Below are positions 10,517 through 22,800 of a DNA stretch of 64,000 bases, one piece after another. The stretch's first letter is position 1, and each line of letters begins with the position of its first letter. The translations under genes were made by a program, and so were the position numbers. Origin of the DNA: Diphasiastrum complanatum (Eukaryota; Streptophyta; Lycopodiopsida; Lycopodiales; Lycopodiaceae); the NCBI GenBank assembly GCA_029204225.1, contig CM055106.1:20498959-20562958 (forward strand), given 5' to 3'. Below the pieces are notes generated by a model, which was not told the DNA's origin, searched no databases, and worked only from the letters and a program-made list of their open reading frames with translations.

Positions 10517-13295
10517 CAGGGTGATGCAGGTATGCATGATCCGGTGGAGCTATGGGATAGCGTCTTTCACCAAGAGAAATAGCACTCAGAGCGTCTCAGG
10601 AAAGAGGACTCCATACGGGATACTGGCAGTCCCGATGGCAGGAGATAGCAAAGTTCCTTTGATCGGAGCTTCGGGGAAAGATCAGAACGATCGTCGTAGG
10701 TGGATTCTAGGGAGAATTCACGTAGAAACTTGTAGTTTTGGTGGTTTCGGGGAAATCATCGATGGCGGCCTCGTAATTCACTGTGCGGACAGCCATTTGG
10801 TGCAATGGGGCCTGCATGGGTTTGCAAAGAGCAGTGATAGAGAGCCATAACAATTTACAGGGTCAGATTGGATGGAAAACTGAGAAAATTTGAAAAATTT
10901 CTAGTTTCGTGGGGTGTTGGCGGATATTTCGGAAGATCAATTGGTTAGCAGTCAATACCGCAACAATTTCAAAACCTGTAAATTACATAAGGGCACTGGA
11001 GGTAGGGCGACAGTGTAGAAGGAAGCTGCAAGTGGAAGCTCATGAAAAGCCTGAGAAATGCCCAAGATATCCTCTTCTTTCTGACAGCAAGGGTTTACAG
11101 TCAAAAAGTGTCGGATTATTGGCTATAGAAGATCATTTCCAGCACTATAAGTGGTTGAAGAGGGGCATCCAAGTATTGCCAATAGGAGGCCAGATGGTCT
11201 TGATCAGCTTTGCTATCACCACAGAGCAATTTACTTCTCTTGCTATGAAGGTTTCTAGGAGCCAAAAGCAAAAAAGATCGTTCTCTCTATATACTAAACG
11301 AAATCTGAAACTATTGATGGCTACAAAGGGGCACCCTGGGAAGAAACTGTAGCTGCCCGAAGGCCGCAGAAGGCCGTGAGCTCTAGGAGAAGCTTGAACG
11401 TTATGTCTCAGCCATAGCTATGGAGGAAGTAAGCTAAACAAAGAGGATGAAGGAAGAAGAGCAGAGGAGGAGGAGAAGTCATGCGCACCCAACTAAAATG
11501 GGCTGTAGTGTTTGGGAGTGGCCCGCGTGTCAAAGTACTAAGTTTGTCACTCATGGAGGCTTGTGGCCCTAGGATTTGGCCCTTGCTAGGTCGATGGCAT
11601 AGACCGTAAAGCTCGCGGGCAACATGGATCGTCCGATCATGTTGGGCCATTGGATGGAGGGAGAAGGAGCCCGAAGAGCCATGTGCACCTCTTCTTCAAT
11701 AAAAATTTTCAGTTTGAAATGGAAATTGGACCCGAAGGGCATGAAAGCCCATTCTTAATTAAAAATCTTCAAAACGAAGAAACAAATCATTTTGCAAGCT
11801 ATTTTTGGTTTTGGGCCTAACCTTGGCTAGAGGGCACCTATTTTGGCCATCCTTGGGCCAAAGGGACCCCTAAAATTAGCTGCTCAGAGCTAGCGGATAG
11901 AGCGACGTCACAAAGTAGAGAGAAATGTGTTTCGGGATGTTTTTGTCACCATTCTATTGAGTGAAGTGCAGGTGACCATGTGATGGGCTACATTCGCTAT
12001 TTACCGTAGGGCCAAATTTGGGGTAATTTTTGGCTGGTGAAGCCTGCTACGGGGCAGTACAATGAGGCATTATCGCTTCAGAGTCATTATTACTTACTCT
12101 TGATAGGATAACAGGGTGTTTGGAAGTGGTAAATGCGGTATGGGGGCGAATGGCCTATTAATGGGTAATGGATACTTGGTGATTAGATGGTATAGGGTAC
12201 AGGGTTCTGGAGCTATCCTACCTGATATGCTATGGATCCTGGGTGAGTTGTTCATCACGATAGTGGATCTAGTTTGTATTTGTTTTGGCTTGGATTGACA
12301 TGATGGATGTGTTGGTGAGATAGGCTCCTTGGTGGGAGGCCTATATACTGGTCAAATCAGAGTTGGCAACGTCAAGCATGGGAAGTTGAGCCTACATGGG
12401 ATGTAGGAGAGGAAAATCATCATCAGTATCTTTGGGAGATGGGCGAGCTACTCAAGTATAGCCTATGGTGAGTTTTGCGTACATTCATTCATTGAGTCTT
12501 TGATAGACTCTTGTGCTTGGAGCATGGGGAATGGATGGGGATCAGCTTTCAGGACCTATTGGATAGATGGATATGCTTGGACATGAGGGCATTTTGGTTA
12601 CAGGTGCGGGCCATGGTTGGAAACCTGATTTGGTGACCAGTGGTGTAGCAGCGGATTTACAGGTGACAGGTGCTGGTACGACAGGATACCACAGTTTGTG
12701 CAAGCCTAGTCATATATATGATGTATTCGTGTTGGCTTGCATGAATGTGTGCTTGCATGTTACCTTGTCACGAGAGTCTAGATCTGAGTCGGAGTTTTAT
12801 GTGGTTGTGCATTTGCTACGTTTGAAACAAAGTAGTCATTTTATGCTCATTGACTTGTCATTGTCTACTAGCTGTCTATTTGGTGAGGGTATAGTCTTAT
12901 GGTGGCAGTAAGATTTCCTCAAGTTGAGCCTCAGTCGCTCATTTATGTTAGTTTTACAGGTTTGTGCTTGTAAGTGCCTGATAGGATGTCAGCCTAGCTA
13001 GATGGAGGATGTAAGTCTCATGGTGACAGTGAGATTTTCTCAGTTTGAGCCATGTCGCTCATGTGGTCCACCTGTGTTCAAGTTGCAATGAGGACGAGTT
13101 AGTTGGTCGAGAGTGTGGTAGACTCTCTGTATGTGCATTGTGTTTGCATGATACTTTGTAAGTCAAACCTGGTGGCTTGTTGGTGTGCTTGAGTGTGAGT
13201 CAAATACAGAGTAGCAGGACATGCATAACATCTTTTGGACACTCCAGACGTTGCTACAAATTATTGTTTTTCACTCTCACATTTGAGCTTAAGGG
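10517..13295 (+). mobile_element. Interior of non-autonomous LTR retrotransposon (no recognisable gag/pol)
   Basis: The ~2.8-kb interior between PBS and polypurine tract has only short frames (the longest are about 109 aa at 10521-10850, 147 aa at 10909-11352 and 114 aa at 12567-12911). None shows a zinc knuckle, protease, integrase or reverse-transcriptase motif. Two diverged copies of a ~50-bp segment (TC(T)TATGGTG.CAGT.AGATTT.CTCA) lie at 12893-12943 and 13013-13062. This size and lack of coding fit a LARD-like element mobilised in trans. It could instead be an autonomous element too eroded to recognise. Confidence 0.6.
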
Positions 13296-13298
13296 AGA
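13288..13298 (+). promoter_or_regulatory. Polypurine tract of nested LTR element
   Basis: AAGGGAGAGAG directly precedes TTAGAAATAAGG, a typical polypurine-tract/LTR junction, although the LTR here starts with G/TT rather than a clean TG. Confidence 0.55.
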
Positions 13299-13773
13299 GA
13301 GTTAGAAATAAGGTTGTGATCTGATTCATTAGTATAAGCTCTAAATGTGATGATGTAATTATTGTACAATTTATTTGGTTTACTGTATATGGTTGTGATC
13401 GGCAGGATATGACCCGTTAGGATATATTGATCAGGCACTGATCTCGTAGCCAGCTACTTGGGTTAGCTGAGTAGCCACACGTAGAGAAATTAGCTTGTAT
13501 AGTATATTTTTGACGATCTTGCTATACTCAGGGGCATGTCCTGAGTTTGTCAGTCTTTTAGTCCATGTTGGGCCTATTAGTTAGACATGTGTCTATATTT
13601 CAGTGTGTTGACACTTGTCGAGCCCATGTATGTTGGGGCTTTTACTATATGTACAGTTTTATCTTTGTAATCAATAACTTTTGCTGTGCCATCTATGAGA
13701 GCTTGTGAGGAGTGGCTATGGTGATTGTGTGATGTGAATTGCATAGTGCACTAGATTCTATCAAAATTTCAAC
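13299..13773 (+). repeat. 3' LTR of nested element
   Basis: The part from 13496 onward matches 10223-10502. The 13299-13495 portion has no counterpart on the 5' side, which suggests that the 5' LTR was shortened. Alternatively the LTR begins at 13496 (TGTATAGTATATTTTT). Confidence 0.7.
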
Positions 13774-14650
13774 TTATCATCCACAACCATGAGCAATTTT
13801 TGTCTCCACATTCCAGTAAGTGGTTAAAAAAATTGGCTTACTCCAAGTGATTTGACCTAAAATGGTTCTTGGATCACAAAGATCCAGTTTTTCCCATACT
13901 TGAAAATGCTTGATTTGAAGTAGAAACACCTCAAATCCACATATGGCGCCCTCAAATCCACCTCTAGATTTGGAAAATCCACCAAATTTGACCTACAACC
14001 TGCTTTGATACCATGTGAAAAAATTAGATCCAAAATATACTTGATGGATCACTAAGATCTTGCCCAAATTTGGGTGCACATCTAGATTTATCTATAAGAT
14101 AGAAATAACCACTTTATGCATGTTATAACTTAGAAATAAATGAAGATCTGATCATATGCACTTAAATACGACTTGGTACTGTCACTGTTTGTACAACAAC
14201 AATAGCCTACCATCCTTCAAACGTGTGGATGCAAGATCAATCATAAAAAACACATTCTACACACTAGAAACCAAGCTATCTTGAGAAATACACAAGAGGT
14301 GGACTTAGAATCAAAAGAGATGAATTCCTCACATAAAATGAGAATAAAAAAATTATTTCTCCACACTGCTACTGTTATTTATAGCTTTCAAAATGCTACT
14401 TGGCCAATTGCCCTAAATTAGCCCTAAAATGAAAAGTTCTTGGTACTTCATCAAAGTCTAGAAATTCTGCAATGTATCTATATTAGCTAATTAGAATGGG
14501 TCCAAATCCGACCTCATCCATTAATTTACTTGCCAAAAATAGTACAAACACTATTTAGACCTTTATTGACAAAAATAAATCTATCTCTAAGTTGAGATTT
14601 CATGTTGGCCTCAAAATCGCCAAATAAATCAACCAAATTAGTTGATAATT
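13774..14650 (-). repeat. 5' leader, PBS and LTR of interrupted minus-strand Copia
   Basis: The minus strand carries TGGTATCAAAGC (plus 14002-14013) as primer-binding site, with the LTR starting at 14014 (TGTGAAAAAATTAGATCC on plus). The leader occupies 13774-14001. The position, beyond the nested element and in line with the gag fragment at 9288-10221, suggests that they are one element split by the insertion, with the gag N-terminus lost. The outer LTR end is not visible; I estimate 14600-14700. Confidence 0.6.
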
Positions 14651-14927
14651 TTCATAGTCAATGGGCTTGTGAAAGAGCATGATAAATCTTGTTCAATATT
14701 CATTTTGGACAAGACAATGATAAAGATTTGACTTTTTAAAGATGACACCGTGAAGAATTATTTTGATAAGGCTCTTGTGACATTGGTATGTACACTCCTA
14801 GTCTTTTATCATAAATTTCCTATTTTTGGTTCTGTCTCCTTCAAAATTATTTAACTTCTTAATTATTTTATAGAGTTTCATTCTATGATAAGCATAGAAC
14901 ATAATTTTATTTTCTTTTGTCATGCAG

Positions 14928-15715
14928 AGCTTAAAACAATGTTTGAGAAATGTGGTTATTGTTGTTGCTGAGGGGAAGGATTTGAGTTTTTCTTCCCGTA
15001 GCTCAAAGTCATTGACATTGGGACGTGGCAAACTAGCTTCTTCCACTGCTCTTGTCAACCAAAATGCTATTGATAAATCTGCTCCTTTTGAATCTATCTT
15101 TCATCCTAAGAAAAAGAGATATATTCCTATTGTTGCCCCTATTGAAACCACTCCAGAGAGACCAAGAGCCAACCCTAAGTTAATGGCCAAACAATCTAAA
15201 ATCATTTATTTAGAAAGGAAAAAAAAAAGTAGCACTCTTATTTTGCTTGGAGCATCTATTCGGCCTTTACAAGATATATCTGAAATCTCTAGAATTAGAA
15301 AAAAAAATTCATAAAAAAAAAAAAAATTAGAAAAACTACTTTAATTTTGGATATTGACCAATGTGATCGACCTCCTATTGATCCATCCACTGGAAATAGA
15401 CCAATTGAGGTTCGAGAGCCAAATAAAATACATGTACATAATGTAAAAATTAAATTTAAGGATCGTATACAGACTATAGTCACACATTTTGTAGTTTTAG
15501 TCGACCTAGCCGAATGTAGGTTCATTTCTAACTTTAATTTTTTAAATTTAGATTCATATCATTTTTTTGTTTTAGAAAAAAATCATAGTCTTCAGACTAG
15601 AAAGCAATTGTTCGAACAATACCCACACTACATGATGAAGATGATCGTGATATAGAGAATAAGATTTTTTTCATGAAGAGTATGTCAGAATTTCAAAGGC
15701 TTAAGATTTCAACCA
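14928..15715 (+). pseudogene. ParB-like/methyltransferase gene copy, middle part only
   Basis: This is a decayed copy of the middle of the long gene found on the minus strand at 34166-38669. After a likely acceptor (CATGCAG at 14921-14927) the frame runs SLKQCLRNVV...EGKDLSFSS to a poly-A-rich break near 15310. A second frame has RPPIDPSTGNRPIEVRE and HVHNVKIKFK, matching SPIDPVTGTRPLEMREL and HVHNLKSKMK of the other copy. YHFFVLEKNHSLQTRKQLFE then corresponds to YTYFVMGDATLQRQQLVQE, the ParB-like core, and RIRFF near 15660 matches RIMFF. The methyltransferase half is absent. Homology rests on about six aligned blocks in order. Palindromes of the array at 16.5-17.3 kb also occur in or beside this copy (14881-14899, 15846-15862). 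Confidence 0.6.
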
Positions 15716-16470
15716 ACTAGAATTCAAGACACTTTGTGCGTAGAAAACAGGCCTGCCATATGATTCCAAAAATCCAACGCAAAGCCATATTAAATACGAT
15801 AATTTTTATCAACTTGTCTTTCATAGTGGCCTTGTAATTACATTGTTATGCTCAACATAGAATATTTTTTAATTTTTTTTTGTTAAATTAATTTAAAAAC
15901 TTTTTTCATATTTTATTTATTTTATTGTGTTATATTCAAGTGTGGGCCCTTGTAGATAATTTTTTTTGATAAATGGAAGAATTTTAAAATAAAAGGCCAA
16001 CCAGTTTAAGGAGCTTCAAAATCTTAAAAAAAAACTGTTGCAACCACTCAAACATTAAAACTCATACCAACAAATATTGAAATTTATGAGTGAAAAAATA
16101 TGTAGGGTATCAATTCATCTTAGTTAATAATAAGTGTTGTCTTGAGAATTGTTGATGATCAACTCATTCTAGTTGACATAAGAAAGGAATTTTAAAGGTA
16201 AAAATAAAATTTTCATATTTTTTAGTTTTTTGTCTATTCGAATTTTATTTTTTTAAAAAGATAAAAAAATAAATATAATTTTTTGTAATTCAGGCACAAA
16301 TTATTCATGAAAGTACAAGAAGCCCTTGTAATCGGGCTAAATTGTCAAGATTTTGATGAATGTCATAGGCTCTATCCTTTGAGCAGCAATAACAAGACTC
16401 TCGTCCCATTTTTTAGTTTTATTTAGAGATATGGTATGATTAAGACAAAGCTTTATTAATTTATTATCTA
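15716..16470. other. AT-rich interval, no gene recognised
   Basis: Poly-A/T runs and short frames only. It includes one isolated palindrome (15846-15862, TTATGCTCAACATAGAA) related to the downstream array. Confidence 0.5.
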
Positions 16471-16473
16471 AGT

Positions 16474-17341
16474 GCTATGATAAGCATAGCTCTTTTATTT
16501 TATAAATGTTATGCTACGCATAAGTTCTTTCTTTGCTAAGCATTTGTTTTTCTTATTTCGGACTGTTGAAGATAAGAAGAATAAAGTCCTTTTAGAGCAA
16601 TCTAAAAGACACATCTTAAAGACGAAGACTAAAAAAAGAAGAAGATCGAGAACGATTGACACGAGGTGAGACAATTGTAGAAGTAGATTCAACTAAGACA
16701 TACCTACATAAAAGCGTCGATGATCACCCGTGTTATTACACTATGGAGGAGGGAGATTATAGATAAAAAAAGGCCTTACACATTATGTATCCAACTAGTA
16801 TGCTGAGCATATAAATTGTTGAGAAAACAAGTGTATTTTCTCCACTTAGCATGATGAACAGCAGGTAGTGGATGAATTTAGCTATGTTCAGCATAACAAT
16901 GATAGGAGAATGTAGATGGTTGCTATACTGAGCATAGCATGAGCTCGTAGTATTTCGAGAAATCTATGCTGAGCATAGCGCAAGTTTGTGAAATGGGAAG
17001 GCTTGCTATGCTTTGAGCATAAGAATGAAAGAAAAGTAGAACTTCTATGCTAAGCATAGAGTATGCGAGACCGGAGGGATGCTACGGTCAGCATATGATT
17101 TGGACGAGAAGGAGAAGGATTCTTACATTGAGAATAGCATTGGTTCGTCAAATGAAATGATATGGTATGCTTAGCATAGGTATAAAAGAAAACTAGAGTA
17201 ATGTTTTATGTTGAGCATAGCATCTCAATATTTTTATGCTATGCTTAACATATAATAAGCATTGAATTTATGAGTGTTTAATAATTTTATATGCCAAAAC
17301 GTTTAAATAGAAATATTAAGCATTTATTTTGCTATGCTAAG
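16474..17341. repeat. Degenerate ~41-bp minisatellite built on the palindrome CTATGCTNAGCATAG
   Basis: The palindrome CTATGCTNAGCATAG recurs with centres near 16805, 16847 (half site), 16889, 16930, 16971, 17013, 17052, 17088, 17132, 17172, 17214 and 17244, a spacing of mostly 39-45 bp. Looser copies lie at 16474-16490, 16509-16523, 16532-16543 and 17331-17341. The best copies are 16964-16980 and 17043-17061. Spacers are purine-rich (GAGAAG-like) and poorly conserved, while the palindrome is kept. Unit length is not a fixed multiple of three, so it is not coding. Each unit could form a short hairpin or act as a dimeric protein site. Confidence 0.85.
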
Positions 17342-17571
17342 TTTTTTGTTAAAGACTTTCTATTAAATAAAAAGTAAGAAATATTACCTCAAGAGAAATG
17401 AAAGGCTGAGGATTATCCACGCGAGTTTAGAGAAAGGTCAAATCGATGCAAAGAACGCTCTAGTAGCAAGCATGAACACAAATTTGCAAATGAGGTGCCA
17501 TGCCCTACTCTTTGGGTCCCTAAATATAATATTTTTTCAACTCCATAAATTTAAGGGCCCCTTTTTCGCCC

Positions 17572-17663
17572 GAATACGGTCATGGGATATCGCTACTGAA
17601 TATGGTCATGGGATCTCGCGACAGGATATGGTCATGCGATAGGGACATGGGAGATCGCGACCA
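17572..17663. repeat. 26-bp minisatellite, about 3.5 copies
   Basis: GAATA(C/T)GGTCATGGGAT(A/C)TCGC starts at 17572, 17598 and 17624; the last unit continues with a rearranged copy (GGGACATGGGAGATCGCGACC). Confidence 0.8.
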
Positions 17664-18099
17664 AACCCGACCTTACCAACCCTAACCCTACCAATCAAGC
17701 CCTTTCGTATTGTAATGGCATTTGGACTTTCAAAAATCATGTGTTGTCTTGAAATGTTATGTTGTATGTATTTATGATGGTTTTATGAAGTTTGCAAATA
17801 ACACTTGTAGTGCATTATTAAAAATAGACATTTTTTGACATTTTGTTTTTACAATTTAGAGAATCCCTAAGAAAAACCATGATTTGGGCCTAGAACTAGG
17901 ACCACTACAAAATACAGAAAAAGGTTAATCTTTTTTAGGTCAAAGTTCCAAAACGAATGTCATCGCATTTTAGGCGAGAGTTCAACCCTTTCAAGATCTA
18001 CAGAACCTTTGCTAGTCTTCCCTATTGGTCAGGAACCTTCGCCAACGTTTTTGGTAGCTATTTCATGGTACTGAAGAGGCTTGTGAATTTTTTTTTAAA

Positions 18100-18645
18100 G
18101 CTAACCTACCAAAATAACATTTTGTCTAGTTGATCTTCCAAATTGCCTATATAATCCCTTGTATCAGACTATCTGATTCCATAGGATCAGAGATTTTAGA
18201 GAGAGTGAAAGTAATTCAAGAAGTAGAGATAGTATTCAGTCTGTAATTAGCATAGTAAGATCACAACACATAGTGCACTACTACTGTGAACCATTCTGGG
18301 GCACAAGATCGTGATCTGATCATTGTATTCACAACATCTTAACACATTCTCTATATTCTTTGTGTGTTTGCACTGACGAATGCTTTTTGATAATTTCTTT
18401 CCTTGGTATTGATACTTGTTCCACGACTCATTCGGAATATCTGACTTGAAGGAAGCATGGTTGTCATAGACGCCTAATTGTTTCACTCCCTTCATGGTTG
18501 TCTTTGACACCTACTAAGATATTCCTCTGGTCGATCTAAGTAATAGTCTGAATCAACAAATTGGTAATGATCCTATTATAATTTAACGTTGAGTTTTTCT
18601 CTTGACTGGACTTCGTATTCAACAAGAGTGGTATCAGAGCTGATA
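18100..18645 (+). repeat. LTR edge with primer-binding site
   Basis: TGGTATCAGAGC at 18630-18641 is a Copia-type primer-binding site. The sequence before it (TATATAATCCC near 18147, then a transcribed-looking U5) resembles an LTR. The left LTR border is not identified and no gag follows. Confidence 0.5.
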
Positions 18646-19721
18646 AACAATTCCCAATACAATCATTCCGCTTCATATAAACCCAACAAAATCCCCCATT
18701 ATTCACATCGTAATGCTTGATAACTAGTAATATGGTGCCAAATGGCAATTTTCTACTTGACTAGCTTTTCACTAGTTCATACTTGTATTAATCAAGAATT
18801 CTTTCTATCTAACTAAACATAAATGCATTTAGGACTACCATCCACACGTGGGAACATGCTCCACACTTTTGGGATCAAGTTATGTACAAATAATCATAGA
18901 TCAAAGCTAGAATTCGACAATTTTAACAACATAAACCAAGTTCTAATTTCTCTTTCTACTTGCTAGCAAAACATCGAATTTTACTTGCTTGTATAGTGCT
19001 TCTAACTTTCCGGAGGACCTACAAATATACAAGATACTAGCTTCCCCCGGGCATATGAGGCTTGATGAGACGAAGGCAATGCGAATCTTTTGGTGCAGTT
19101 TGCCATCTTCATCCTCTTGATTTGTCCCAGTTTGTATATCTCTCAAAATCTTTTCCGCGCCTACGGTTTCTATTGCAAGTGAATGCACCATGAATTCTTG
19201 ATTCTATACATAATTGTAGTGCAAGCATGCAGCTAGTGTTGGGTCGCAATTTAGAAAACTCAAATATTGGCATAAGAACTGATGAAGAGATTATGTAAGA
19301 ACTGATGAAGAGATTGCTGCAATGAACACACATAGGGAGATTGGTGCAATGAACACACATAGGAGACAACAGAGGAACACTAACCATTTTTTCACGTCAC
19401 AGCTGGAAGCCATCGTCAGCTTTGTATCTTAGTCGTGCATTAACTTTTTGCATATCTTCTTATCTGTCTCGGATTAGAGAGCCTCTGACAAGTATCATGC
19501 CTTGATTGTCCATTTGCTACACATTTGAGGTTTACATTATGCCACAAAATTGTAACAAGGACAAAAGGAACTTTCCACTTTCCATGGGAGTTGTAAGGGG
19601 AGCATGGATGAAATATTCACTCTCAAAATGCTAATTTAGTGCAGGTCGCACTAGTTTAGTGGCAGGCCTAATTTAGCGGCGATCCCACCAAAATCCGCCA
19701 AATCTCATATATTCCTCTTTC
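18646..19721. promoter_or_regulatory. Upstream region of the quinone oxidoreductase gene
   Basis: No gene is seen. Two small tandem duplications lie at 19260-19360 (GAACTGATGAAGAGATT twice, GCAATGAACACACATAGG twice). The last part before the gene is CT-rich. Confidence 0.4.
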
Positions 19722-19727
19722 TTGTCA

Positions 19728-19783
19728 GTTCTCTCTCTCTCCCCCCCTCTCTCTCTCGAGCGAGCGATCGATCGATCGATCGG
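19728..19783 (+). promoter_or_regulatory. CT-rich and (GATC)n 5' leader
   Basis: CTCTCTCTCCCCCCCTCTCTCTC followed by a CGAT/GATC run (19764-19784) lies 20-75 bp before the start codon. It is consistent with a plant pyrimidine-patch core promoter/5' UTR. Confidence 0.45.
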
Positions 19784-19802
19784 ATCGAGCAAGCTTTCGG
19801 CT

Positions 19803-22800
19803 ATGGCGGAAGGAAAAATGCGAGCTCTGGTGTGCAGAAAGCTGGGCGATCCAACCCTTCCTTTGTCCCATGATTCGCCTCTCTACATCGACCCCGCCTA
19901 TCCCAGGCCCAAGCTCTCATCCCCCACTCACGTCAGAGTGCGCGTCAAGGCAGTGAGCGTGAATTATGCCACCCCGCTGCAAATCGAGGGCAAGTACCAG
20001 GAGAGGCCGCCGCTGCCGTTTGTACCCACTGGTGATTTCTCGGGGACTGTTGTGGAGGTAGGGGCGCAGGTGAAGGGTCTGAAGGTGGGGGATAATGTCT
20101 GTGGGATGGCCGCGCAGGGCGCGTATGCGGACGAGCTTGTAATAGAACAATCCTATTTGTGAGTTTCTTCCGGATTCTTTGTAGTGTCATCCAGTTTGGG
20201 TGATCAAAAAAAGCTAAACTGCTGTTGTTTTGGTATAGTAGGCAATCCTTTCTTTAAGGTGGATGATGATTGGCTTAACCAGTGCGTAGCATAGTTCCTA
20301 GGAATCTGTCTACCTATTCGTATTTATCAATGCTCAAATATTCCTTCACTCTCTTATTATGTTTTGAAAGCAATGCAACAAATAAATTTTGGTGCAAGCT
20401 TGATCGCTCAACAATCACATTAACAAACTGATTCTTCACCTCCGGGCTCCCTTCATCTCTTCTAAACTTTTTGTAATGTGAATGTGCCCGTCATTTATGT
20501 AGTGCTCAAAGGGCGTTGCACTAGAGTGGATCCTAGTCAGTCTCAGTTAGCTTGCTTATCCCACCAACACATGCTTAACCAAATACAAAATGAAAGAAAA
20601 CTAACCTGGGCATTCATCCATTATAATAACTTAGCATAAAGCCAAACAAGCATCCCCACAAGGTAACAACAACAAGCGTAGTCCCAAATGACAGTTTTTC
20701 CTGCAAGTCCCTAGGGCATAGCTTTTTCCCCAGTCAATCTGCATGCCTTATTTTTTTTAATTTAAATATGTTCGAAGTTGAATAACAGAGCTGAGCAATC
20801 TATGCATGCTTTGCTTCCTAGGGTAATTGGATTTGAAAGATCAATGTAGAAATGCAGCTATGACTAATTCAATAACTAATCCATCTGTTAAGTATCTCCA
20901 AAAAAGGATGGGCCCCTTCCAAAATAGGAAGTCCTTAAAAAATCTAGCATATTAGCATCTTAAGGATTCTCCAAAAAGAAGAGGGGGGACAAGGCTATGA
21001 TAGGTCTCTAGGGTGTCAATGATGAGTGTCTATGCGACTTTTCCTTTTTTTATTTTTCGGATTGTTAGTTTTTCAATTTTTTTTTAAGTTCCCATTGCCC
21101 CTTTTCCAATGCTTGATTTTGGGAATGACACCCATTTCTAATGCCCTCTTATTCTTATCCTTGCTTTGAGTTAGGTTTTGGTTCACAACTTTTTGCAAAG
21201 TAAATCAACAAGAGAGACTGGGTTTTTCTAGATGTAGCAATACTATGTTCATATAGCTAGTCATCACTACAAAGGCATCAATAGGCAATAGAATTCACAA
21301 TACTGAAAACGATTGAGAGAAAAGCGTTGGAAATTGCTAATTTCGGTGCTTGGCATTTGGCTTTGTAGGGCTTCATGTGACTTGCTTCAAATGTTGCTTT
21401 AATTTTACAATTGCATCTCTTCAGGTATTTGATTCCATCTGGTTGTGATTTAGTGGAGGCAGGAGGATTGCTTGTGGCTTTTGGCACATCTCATTTGGCA
21501 CTTGTTCATCGAGCTAATCTTGGAAGTGGGCAGGTATTTTCATATTGTCATATGGCTCAAAGCAATTATCTTGACAAGTGTTGGATTGTTTCTTTGATTT
21601 CAAGGTAGATAGTGCTTTAAACTTCTCCTTTATGGGAAGTCATTGTAACATGCAATTGTTCGTTCTTTTGGATTTGGACTATCTCATCGATCCTTGTTTT
21701 GCTAGCTTTTGTTGCCAAAGTTAGATGGTGGCATGATGCACTTCTAGATTTCAAATTTCTCATATAGGCTTACCTCATTTGAGCTTTGCATATTTGTCTT
21801 TGTATTGTAGAAACTCTTGGCATGTCTAGTTTAGTTTTTGCTCTTGGGGTCAAAGTGCTAGACATGATACCTCGCTTTTTTGAGTTTTGACCGTGAAGAC
21901 GTTATTCATTTATTTCGTATTGGCCCATCAATTATTCATGGTGCCACATTTTTTAGCAGCTGATAGAGAGGTATTGGGAACTCATAGAGTGGACTTCACT
22001 ATTTGCGGAACTTTGCCATCTTTGTTAGGTTCTTGGAAGTTTTGCTTAAAAAGTTCCTTTAGGGCTCCAATTAGTATATATAGTGTAGCCACCATTGAGA
22101 TGATAGTTACATTTGCTTCAATTCTCAAGCTCGTTGTAGGTGACTCATTGCAATTCTCAAGTTCAATGTAGGTGATTCACTGTCGCTCTTGTTAAGATCT
22201 AATTATACAAATTCTTGTTGGATATTGAGTCCATCACATCGATATTTATAGATAGTGATAAATAGTATCAACGTAGGACATGGTTTCATCTAGGAAAAAG
22301 TCATATAGTGGCAAAGACAACATGTTACTAGAATGCGATTATGTCACTAGTGGAGATGATAAGTTACAAAGGAAGTTTAAGAGTGGAAGGAGTTGTGTGC
22401 CAAGATAGACCAATAGAGAAATTTGAAAATAGTGGAAAAAGTTAGATTAGTACTTAGTGATCTTTTATTGTAAAGTTGCAAATTTTGTCCTTGGTCCTTG
22501 TGGTTATGGACTCATTTTGTATGAAGTATCGTTCAATCTAAATCTTGCAATGCACGACAAGGTGGTCTCCAATCTTCACGAGAATCATAATAACTTGCTT
22601 TCATTTGACTGAAGCAATGTTTCAATGGAAGATGTTGTAGATGGCTGCAATATAGTTAGATGCTCAAGTATTCTTTCTAAAAAAAAAAAAAATTTGGAAA
22701 CCATTCAGCCCTTGTAATGCCCACTTTGCAAAAAGGATATTATGATAGCAATAAAAGAGTGAATAGAAAATACAGTTGAGATATAATTGTTTATCACTTT

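Noticed and set aside
16474-17341. CRISPR-like array
   Set aside because: Regular palindromes with variable spacers look similar, but the spacing includes degenerate units of 30-45 bp, spacers are low-complexity, there are no cas genes, and the context is a plant nuclear genome.
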